64,000 nucleotides of DNA from NCBI GenBank assembly GCA_026225565.1, contig JAMFTA010000110.1:1-64000 (forward strand). Direction: 5' to 3'. Made by a program: the position numbers and the translations under genes. The notes under the pieces are model-generated. The model did not search any database. It was not told the DNA's origin and worked only from the letters and a program-made list of their open reading frames with translations. The stretch comes from Caulobacter sp. Lineage in GTDB: Bacteria; Pseudomonadota; Alphaproteobacteria; Caulobacterales; Caulobacteraceae. Below, piece after piece: positions 57,638 through 64,000 of the stretch (the stretch's first letter is position 1; each line of letters begins with the position of its first letter).

Positions 57638-60586
57638 TCAGAACCGGTAGGCGGCGCCGAAGGTGAAGGTGCGGCCCGAGGTGGTGTAGACCTCTGGGCG
57701 CTTGACGTGGATGTCCGCCCACTGGGTGATGGCCTGGTTGGTCAGGTTGATACCCTCGACCACAAAGGTGATGTGATTGCCGAGGTTGTAGTGGGCGGCG
57801 AAGTCGACGTTGGTGGTGGCGCCCATGCCCTCGCCGATGTTGCCGTTGCCGCCGGCGTTGATGAGGTAGTCGGACCGGTAGGCGAGAGAGATGCGCGCAT
57901 CCCATTGCTTGGTGGCGTAGTAGAGGGTCGAGTTCACCGAATATTTCGACAGATTGTACAGCGGCACGGAGATGATGCTGGTGGCGCCGTTCGCGGTGTA
58001 GGTGTTGTCCTGATAGCCGTCAGCATAGGTCATGTTGACGTTGGCGCCGAACTTGTCGAAGGGCGCGGGCAGGAAGTCGAAGTCGTGCTGGGCCGCCAGC
58101 TCCACGCCGGCGATGTCCGCCCCCTTGCTATTGATAGGTCGGGTGTAGCCGTAGAGGATCGAGCCCGTCTGTCCGGGCAGAAGATAGGACAGGGGGTAGC
58201 CGGTGGAGCCGTAGGTGACGGTGCTGGACTGGCTGACGACGAAGGATTCCATGTCCTTGTAGAAGACGCCGGCCGAGAGGTAGCCGCTCTTGCCGAAATA
58301 GTATTCCACCGATGCTTCGGCTGAGTTGGCGGTCATTGGCTTCAGGTCGGGATTGCCCGCTGAAATGGTGCCGCCGATAGCCGAGTTGTTGACCGTGGCG
58401 GCCGCAGCCAGGTCCGACAGGGCTGGACGGCTGACGTTGCGGTCGGCGCTCAGCCGCACCAGGAAGTTGTCGGTGATATTGATGGCGATGTTCGCCGCCG
58501 GCAGGAAGTCATGGTAGGTGTGCTTGGCCGTGATCGGCGCCAGCACCGCGCCGACGGTCTGCGTGCCCGACGAGGTCAGGTCGGTGGAATAGTAGCGCAC
58601 GCCGAAGTTGGCGCGGGTGACATAGCCGAACAGGGTCGTGTCCACGTCGTACTGACCGTAGGCCGACACGGTCTTCTCAGCCACCTGATAGTCCGAACCC
58701 GGCTGATTATAGGCCGCCGTCAGATTGGTCGGCTTGCCGATATAGTTGTAGAGCGAATAGAGGTCGCCGACCACATAGCGGGCGTAGCTATCCTGACTGA
58801 AGAAGCCCTTATAGATATTCGGGATCACCGTATCGACGTTGACCGGCGACAAATTGTAGAACTGCTTGTTGTAACGCTGCCAACCGGAATTGGAAAAATC
58901 CTTGTACATAGCGCCGACCTTCAACGCCGAGCCGTTATCGAACTTATAGATCAGATCGCCCTTGCCGGTCTTGTATTCGCTGGTGATGCCGTTCTGCTGG
59001 GCGTCCGCCCGCATCAGGTTCCAATTGTTGACGTCGGTGATGTTGTCATAGGTATTGCTGGGAGACTCTGAGGTGTCGTTGACGTTGATGCTGTGGTTTT
59101 TCGATTCCAGGTAGGTTTTGGCAAAGATCGGCAGGGAATAGACCGAGCGGGAATAGCCGCCCATGAACTTGGCGGTCAGCTTGTCGGTGATCTTGTAGGC
59201 GCCGTTCAGCACGGTCTGATAGAAGTTGGTGGTGTCGTTTTCGACGTTGTGCTCGCTGCGCAAGTCGACGCCCGTATAATTGCCGGCCACCAAGGTGTTG
59301 CCGCGAATTGTGGCGGACTGGACGATCTGGGCGCCGGTGAGGTTGCCGGTCAGGCTGTTGGTGCCGGAGGCGGCCAGGGCGTAGTCGCTGCGGTCGTTGG
59401 TCAGCTTGCCGTAGAGGCTGTCCAGATCCAGGGTCAGGCGACCGCCGTCCGGATGGTATTGCAAGGAGCTGGTGATCCCTAGGCGCTTGCGGTCGGTGTA
59501 CCAGGTAGAGAGGGTGTCGGCTTGCGGCGCGAAGATCGTGCCAGATTCCAAGAGGGTCGCGTTGGCGGCGCTGACGCCGGGACCGATGTTGGCGGCGTTC
59601 GCCTTGATCTGCGACCAGGCATAGCTGCGATAGCCGTATTCGTTGGACTTGTTCTCGCTATAGGCCACCGACAGCAAAGCGCCGAACGGGCCCCAGCGGT
59701 CGGAAACCAGGCCGACCACCCGCGGGGTGACGCCTGAGGCGTTGGTGTTGTCCTGCCCCTTGGCCGAGAGCACCATTTCCGCACCTGGATAATCGAAGGG
59801 CTTGGCGGTGGACAGCTGCACCGTTCCGCCGATGCCGCCCTCGTCCTGCTCAGCCGCATAGGACTTTTGCACCGTCACCCGGTCGAACAGTTCGGAGGCG
59901 AACATGCTGTAGTCGAACGAGCGCGTGCGGCTGACGTTGCCGCGATTGTCCATGCCCGAGGCGGTGTTGCTGAGCACCTCCATGCCGTTCAGCTGGGTGC
60001 GGGTGAAGTCGGGACCGAGGCCCCGAAGGGCGATCTGGCGGCCTTCGCCGGCGTCGCGGGTGATCACCACGCCGGGGATCCGCTGCAGGGATTCGGCCAG
60101 GTTCAGGTCGGGAAAGCCGGCGATGTCGTCGGCGTTGATCACGTCCTCCACGCCAACGGCCCGGCGCTTGACGTCGCTGGCGTTGGCCAGGCTTTGACGA
60201 TAGCCGCGCACCACCACTTCGCTCGGCGCGGCGTCGGTTGAGATGGGTTCGTCGTTGTTCTCGGCGGCCTTCTTGGTCTTAGGCGCGATCTTCAACACCA
60301 CTGTGGCGCCATCGTCCGAGGCGATGATCAGGGGCGTGCCCTTGAGCAGCATCTTCAGCGCTTGGGTGGGCTCATAGGATCCCTTGATCGCGGGGGTTTT
60401 GACCCCGGTCAATTGGTCGGTAGGGGCCAGGATCTGCACGCCGGCCTGGCGGGCGAACAGCGGCACGGAGGTCACCGCCGACTGAGCCGAAACGTCGAAA
60501 TCACGCGTCTGGGCGTGGGCGGCTTGGCTTATGCAGGCGAGCGCGGCGCCGGCGAACAGCGCCTGTCGCATGGTGTTGTAGTTCAT
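57638..60586 (-). CDS. TonB-dependent transducer/receptor with STN domain
   Basis: A 982-aa outer-membrane receptor. Residues about 27-85 form the STN (secretin and TonB N-terminal) signalling domain (LFARQAGVQILAPTDQL; ALKMLLKGTPL). Then come a TonB-box-like EVVVRGYRQ, the plug with ESLQRIPGVVITRDAGEGRQ and a barrel ending in FTFGAAYRF. With the FecR and sigma-factor genes upstream this is a FecA-FecR-FecI type unit, in which the loaded receptor signals through FecR to the sigma factor. The substrate may be a carbohydrate, but cannot be told. Confidence 0.9.
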   Translation of the reverse strand: MNYNTMRQALFAGAALACISQAAHAQTRDFDVSAQSAVTSVPLFARQAGVQILAPTDQLTGVKTPAIKGSYEPTQALKMLLKGTPLIIASDDGATVVLKIAPKTKKAAENNDEPISTDAAPSEVVVRGYRQSLANASDVKRRAVGVEDVINADDIAGFPDLNLAESLQRIPGVVITRDAGEGRQIALRGLGPDFTRTQLNGMEVLSNTASGMDNRGNVSRTRSFDYSMFASELFDRVTVQKSYAAEQDEGGIGGTVQLSTAKPFDYPGAEMVLSAKGQDNTNASGVTPRVVGLVSDRWGPFGALLSVAYSENKSNEYGYRSYAWSQIKANAANIGPGVSAANATLLESGTIFAPQADTLSTWYTDRKRLGITSSLQYHPDGGRLTLDLDSLYGKLTNDRSDYALAASGTNSLTGNLTGAQIVQSATIRGNTLVAGNYTGVDLRSEHNVENDTTNFYQTVLNGAYKITDKLTAKFMGGYSRSVYSLPIFAKTYLESKNHSINVNDTSESPSNTYDNITDVNNWNLMRADAQQNGITSEYKTGKGDLIYKFDNGSALKVGAMYKDFSNSGWQRYNKQFYNLSPVNVDTVIPNIYKGFFSQDSYARYVVGDLYSLYNYIGKPTNLTAAYNQPGSDYQVAEKTVSAYGQYDVDTTLFGYVTRANFGVRYYSTDLTSSGTQTVGAVLAPITAKHTYHDFLPAANIAINITDNFLVRLSADRNVSRPALSDLAAAATVNNSAIGGTISAGNPDLKPMTANSAEASVEYYFGKSGYLSAGVFYKDMESFVVSQSSTVTYGSTGYPLSYLLPGQTGSILYGYTRPINSKGADIAGVELAAQHDFDFLPAPFDKFGANVNMTYADGYQDNTYTANGATSIISVPLYNLSKYSVNSTLYYATKQWDARISLAYRSDYLINAGGNGNIGEGMGATTNVDFAAHYNLGNHITFVVEGINLTNQAITQWADIHVKRPEVYTTSGRTFTFGAAYRF

Positions 60587-60739
60587 GAAAGATCAGCCCC
60601 CAATGGAATTGCCCGCTCTTGTGCAGAGCCCAGACGCAAACCTATTGTTGCGCCTCATTCCCTAGATGCTTTGGGCGATGGCTCCCGCCATATGTAATAA
60701 AACTTTTACAATATATTGAGGAACGCCGGTCATGCGGCT

Positions 60740-61771
60740 TTATCGGTACAGATAGATGCTCTTGTTTTTCTGCTTCAATTTGGCGCCGAGCGCCAAGGAG
60801 ACGGCGTGAGAGAAGCCTAAGGGGTCGGTGGCGGCGAACAGGCCCGACACATGCTCCCCGGCCAGGCGCCGGTCCTTGATCACGATGCGGCGATCGGAGA
60901 AGCGGGCGAATTCCGCCACGGCCGCCGCCAGGGTCTGCCCCTCGAACGACAGTCGGCCCTCACGCCACAACAGGGCGCGTTCGGCGGCGTCGGCGGGCAC
61001 GGCGGCGATACCGACCAGGACGCGGCCGCTGTCGGCGCCGGCGTCGGCGCCGATCACCCGCACGCTGGCCTCTTCTCCGCCCCGGACATAGACCAGGTTG
61101 TCGATGTTGGCCGCGGGTTCCAGGAAATCTGCAAACGGCCCGCGCGCCCTAGCCTGCGGGCGCTCGATGGAGACCAGGCCCTCGGTGACCAGCACCTTCA
61201 TCTGACCGTCGTCCAGCAGGCGCACGCTATAGGCGGTTCCGACGGCGCGGGCCTGGGCCTTGGGCCCGACCACCACGAAGGGGCGGGCCTTATTTTTGGC
61301 CACCTCGAAATAGGCTTCGCCATGCAGCAGCCGCACCAACCGCTGCTCCGGCCGATAATCCACGGTCACCGCCGAATTGGTGCTGAGGGTGATGCGCGAT
61401 CCGTCCTCCAACGGAATGACCCGCACCTCGCCGATCTCGGAATCGAAGCGGCGCGGCTTGGCCACCGAGCGATGGGTTTGCAACAGCAAGAGCGAGCCGG
61501 CGAGTCCGGCGACGGAAGCCGCCATCAGCCCGCGCCGAGTGGCGGTCGCCGGGCCGCTGCGGGCGCGACGCGGAGGGGTGTCTTGCAGGCCGTCCACCGC
61601 GAACAGGACGGCGCGCGCCCGGGCGAAGGCGCCCTGGCAGCGGATGTCGCTCTTCAGCCAAGCGTCCAAAGCGGCCTGTTCATCGACCGCCAAGGCGCCG
61701 CCATCCAGACGGGCGACCCAGTCGGCCGCTTGTTTATCGATGGTTTTCGCCGCTGGCTTTGGGGAGATCAC
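60740..61771 (-). CDS. FecR-family anti-sigma/transmembrane signal protein
   Basis: A 343-aa protein. An N-terminal cytoplasmic segment of about 85 residues (AADWVARLDGGALAVDEQAALDAWLKSD, the DUF4880 pattern) precedes a transmembrane segment near 90-105 (VAGLAGSLLLLQ). The periplasmic FecR beta-domain follows (IPLEDGSRITLSTNSAVTVDY; VEAYFEVAK-like GEAYFEVAKNKARPFVV) and the C-terminal STN-like part (AVAEFARFSDRRIVI). It links the receptor and the sigma factor. Its start overlaps the sigma gene's end by 38 bases. Confidence 0.9.
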   Translation of the reverse strand: MISPKPAAKTIDKQAADWVARLDGGALAVDEQAALDAWLKSDIRCQGAFARARAVLFAVDGLQDTPPRRARSGPATATRRGLMAASVAGLAGSLLLLQTHRSVAKPRRFDSEIGEVRVIPLEDGSRITLSTNSAVTVDYRPEQRLVRLLHGEAYFEVAKNKARPFVVVGPKAQARAVGTAYSVRLLDDGQMKVLVTEGLVSIERPQARARGPFADFLEPAANIDNLVYVRGGEEASVRVIGADAGADSGRVLVGIAAVPADAAERALLWREGRLSFEGQTLAAAVAEFARFSDRRIVIKDRRLAGEHVSGLFAATDPLGFSHAVSLALGAKLKQKNKSIYLYR

Positions 61772-62336
61772 GCTTTGCTAAACCCTTTTCCAAGCTAGAT
61801 GCGCGGGCTGCCCCATTTCCCCCACGCCCAAACTCCGCCAGCAGTAATTTTATTCCGCGTGCGATATGCTTTTCGATGGTGTGTTCCGACAACCCCATGC
61901 GCCGGGCGATCTCCCGCTGGGACAGTCCATCGATCCGACGCATGACAAAGGCTTGGCGCGTCTGGCGCGGCATGGCCTCGATCGCCCGCCGCACCCGATC
62001 CAACTCCTGGCGATGCAGCACGGTCTCCTCGGGGGAGGGTTCGTCGATCATGGCTTCCAGGGCGTTGATATCGGCGACCGCCCGGATGGGCACCACGGAG
62101 GACCGGCGCAGCTGCTGCAGGATCACCGAGTAGGCGACCTGAAAGGCGTAGGTCTTGATGTTGCGGATCGAGTCGACCTCGCTCTTGGCCGCCAGGATGG
62201 CGTAGGTCTCCTGGACGACGTCATCGACATCGAACCCCAGCGACGCCTTGCCCCGCAGCCACGCCCGCAGGGCGCCTTCATGCGGCAGCACATAAAGCCC
62301 CAGCCATTGCGACCGCTCGTCGCTCACATAACCCAT
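61734..62336 (-). CDS. ECF RNA polymerase sigma factor (FecI-like)
   Basis: A 200-aa sigma-70 family ECF factor. Region 2 carries DVDDVVQETYAILA (36-49) and the region 4 helix-turn-helix is LSQREIARRMGLSEHTIEKHIARG near 160-185. The longer open frame extends to 62618, but the ATG at 62336 starts a normal sigma region 2, so I chose it. It is translationally coupled to the FecR-like gene and lies upstream of the STN receptor, so it likely activates that receptor gene. Confidence 0.9.
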   Translation of the reverse strand: MGYVSDERSQWLGLYVLPHEGALRAWLRGKASLGFDVDDVVQETYAILAAKSEVDSIRNIKTYAFQVAYSVILQQLRRSSVVPIRAVADINALEAMIDEPSPEETVLHRQELDRVRRAIEAMPRQTRQAFVMRRIDGLSQREIARRMGLSEHTIEKHIARGIKLLLAEFGRGGNGAARASSLEKGLAKRDLPKASGENHR

Positions 62337-62433
62337 AAGCCGCGCTTTTTCGTACCCACTCAAAGGCTGAGCCCATGCATTGGATGCGAAATGCGTGTCG
62401 TTCCTCCATGCGTCATAAAAAATTGATCCGGCC

Positions 62434-64000
62434 TCAGGGACGCCATGACGCGATCGCCTCAGCCTCCGCGCGACACTGGGCCGGGTCTGGCTTGGCGCCG
62501 CCGTCGCGAGCGGCCTGCAGTTCGCGCCGCGCGGCGTCGGCATCGCCGCGAAATTCGACCGATCCATGCTCGGCGGCGACCAGGGCGGCGGCGAGCATCG
62601 AGGCCGCCTCCACAGCACTGAGGCTGTGGGAGCCGCAGGCCACTCGGCTCTCCATGAAGGCGCGCCCGCGGATCAGGATCTCGGGCGCGCGCTCGGGCAG
62701 GAGCTCGGCCAGCACCAGGGCCGTGCTCCACCCCGCCGCCGCGTGGCCGGAGGGAAAGTCGGGATTGCCGGCCAAGTGCTCGGTCTTGGCTTCGCAGATA
62801 TCGCCCTTGGCCCGCTGATAGGGACGCTTGGCGCGATAGTGGAACTTGCCGGCGTCGACCAGAGGGCCGCGGTCGGCGCCCAGGCGCTCCAGCAGGCGCT
62901 CCACCGCCGGCGCCTCGCCGGACTTTAACTGCACGCCCAGAGCGCAGGCGAAGGTGGTCAGGGGCGGATCGGTGACGTCGCGCTGGGCCAGCCGCCAACG
63001 TGGGCCGCCCTCAAGCCTGCGGCTTTTGGCGAACACCTCAAGATCGGCCCGCGCCTCTGCGGAGCCCGGCCGGGGCGGCGCTAGCGTCAGGTCCAGGGCG
63101 TGGGGCAGCAAGGCGCCCCCGAGGTAGCCGGTCGCCGCCATGGCTTCCACCGCTGTCCCTGCGCAGCGATCCCCCATGCGCTGAGGATTGCAGAGCGCCG
63201 CCGCTCCCCCGGCCAGGCCGACCCGATAGCCGCCGGCGAAGCGCGGGTCGGGCCGCATATAGTCGGTGGAGACATATTGAGCGCCGCCGGCAAGGGCGGC
63301 GTCGCGGCGGCGGGTGTCGTTGACCCGCGCCTCCTTGGTGTCGCCGTCGGCGCGGGTGCGGACCAGAAAGCCGGCCTTCACGTCCACGGCGATGCGCGCC
63401 GCCTCGCCGACCGGATCGTTGAGGGTCAGATAGGCGGCGGCGGGCGAGGCCTCGTCGGTATTGATGAAGAAGACCCGTCCTTCCAGCGAGCGCCGGTCGC
63501 CGCGATAGACGGCGACCTTGTCCGGCCCCTCGTCCATGGCCAACAGCAGCTTGCCGCGCGCCTCGCCCAGGCGCGGCCAGTTGTCGTGCAGCACCGCCTC
63601 TCTGAGGGTCGGATAGGCGCCCTGCACGTCGTCGGGGGTCACCAGGTCGGCGGAGGCGAAGACGGAGCGGATCTCCGCATCCAGGGCGTCGGCGGCGGCG
63701 GGGGTGAAGGGCAAGGCCTTGACCCCGGCGGGGAACGGCGAGGTGTCGGTCTTGATGTTGAACATCAGCATGATCGGCGCGTGACGCGGATGGGCCTCAG
63801 ACCACCCCCGCACCGCTTCAAGGCAGCTGACCAGGGTCAGGCAGGAGCTGCGGAAATCCACATCGGGAATATGCAGCACCTTGAAGCCGGGCGCCGCCAG
63901 CGCCGCCTGCATCTGCGGCGAGACGCCGGTTCCCGCGAAGGTCGGCCCGAGCGGATGGGCGAAGAGCCCCCCTTGGGGATCGTAATAGACATCGATCTCC
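62434..64000 (-). CDS. Phospholipase C-like and class A acid phosphatase (PAP2) fusion, partial
   Basis: The 5' end is outside the window; 522 codons are present. The first part shows a Ca2+-dependent PI-PLC-C1-like alpha/beta region (EIDVYYDPQGGLFAHPL, LMFNIKTDTSPFP, KLLLAMDEGPDKV). The second part is a class A acid phosphatase/PAP2 domain with all three motifs: KxxxxxxRP in HYRAKRPYQ, PSGH in FPSGHAAAGW, and SRxxxxxH in SRVACGSH. Together they could release and dephosphorylate a phospho-substrate in the periplasm (inference). The stop lies 97 bases upstream of the sigma-factor start, on the same strand. Confidence 0.8.
   Translation of the reverse strand, partial: EIDVYYDPQGGLFAHPLGPTFAGTGVSPQMQAALAAPGFKVLHIPDVDFRSSCLTLVSCLEAVRGWSEAHPRHAPIMLMFNIKTDTSPFPAGVKALPFTPAAADALDAEIRSVFASADLVTPDDVQGAYPTLREAVLHDNWPRLGEARGKLLLAMDEGPDKVAVYRGDRRSLEGRVFFINTDEASPAAAYLTLNDPVGEAARIAVDVKAGFLVRTRADGDTKEARVNDTRRRDAALAGGAQYVSTDYMRPDPRFAGGYRVGLAGGAAALCNPQRMGDRCAGTAVEAMAATGYLGGALLPHALDLTLAPPRPGSAEARADLEVFAKSRRLEGGPRWRLAQRDVTDPPLTTFACALGVQLKSGEAPAVERLLERLGADRGPLVDAGKFHYRAKRPYQRAKGDICEAKTEHLAGNPDFPSGHAAAGWSTALVLAELLPERAPEILIRGRAFMESRVACGSHSLSAVEAASMLAAALVAAEHGSVEFRGDADAARRELQAARDGGAKPDPAQCRAEAEAIASWRP

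Noticed and set aside
1-64000. CRISPR array
   Set aside because: No regularly spaced direct repeats were seen anywhere, and no cas genes.

Overview
The window is high-GC DNA from an alphaproteobacterium, most likely a member of the Caulobacterales. The signs are an UrcA-family protein, two TonB-dependent receptors (one with its own sigma factor and FecR), an apaG/metZ neighbourhood, a FliL-like small exported protein and a flagellar rod-type peptide. The species cannot be named from the sequence alone.

Layout. 1-3848: a periplasmic gluconate/alcohol-type dehydrogenase (flavoprotein cut by the window edge, plus its Tat-exported small subunit) behind a TonB-dependent receptor. 4262-17521: ordinary chromosome with a BaiN-like flavoprotein, a GreA/GreB-type factor, ribonucleotide reductase beta with NrdR-like and DnaA boxes, a DUF885 peptidase-like protein, a hemerythrin, the repair pair Lhr helicase/PdeM nuclease (split by a foreign methyltransferase gene), and ApaG. 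About 17570-42400: a mosaic mobile element inserted between apaG and metZ, visibly richer in AT in places. 42526-64000: chromosome again, with MetZ, a VapBC pair, dCTP deaminase, UrcA, an S10 peptidase, a probable small RNA, TrhA, GDP-mannose synthesis enzymes, a crotonase, a Crp/Fnr regulator, a sulfotransferase, and a sigma/FecR/TonB-receptor signalling unit. The right edge is a phospholipase C-acid phosphatase fusion that runs off the window.

The mobile element carries a large tyrosine integrase at its right end and a second small tyrosine recombinase inside. It has a MobA/MobL-type relaxase and a VirD4/TraG-type coupling protein but no visible mating-pair genes, so it looks mobilizable rather than self-transmissible. 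Its cargo is mostly membrane proteins and enzymes without a recognisable family. Two gene groups stand out as possible undescribed systems. One (18441-20678) joins a ComEC-like metallo-beta-lactamase protein, a membrane protein and an orphan His/Arg-rich protein. The other (31905-34703) places an endolysin-like amidase between two membrane proteins. Other cargo includes an exported serine hydrolase, an orphan DNA methyltransferase, low-GC membrane-anchored proteins, a frameshifted lipoprotein gene and an IS110 transposase remnant.

Regulatory and structural signals worth attention: near-identical 25-bp sites facing outward between the small recombinase and its divergent neighbour; a palindromic repeat inserted in frame inside the Lhr helicase gene; paired NrdR-like boxes; and an intergenic two-hairpin transcript candidate with a C-rich, anti-Shine-Dalgarno-like linker. 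All functions are assigned by reading motifs and context; no database search was possible.
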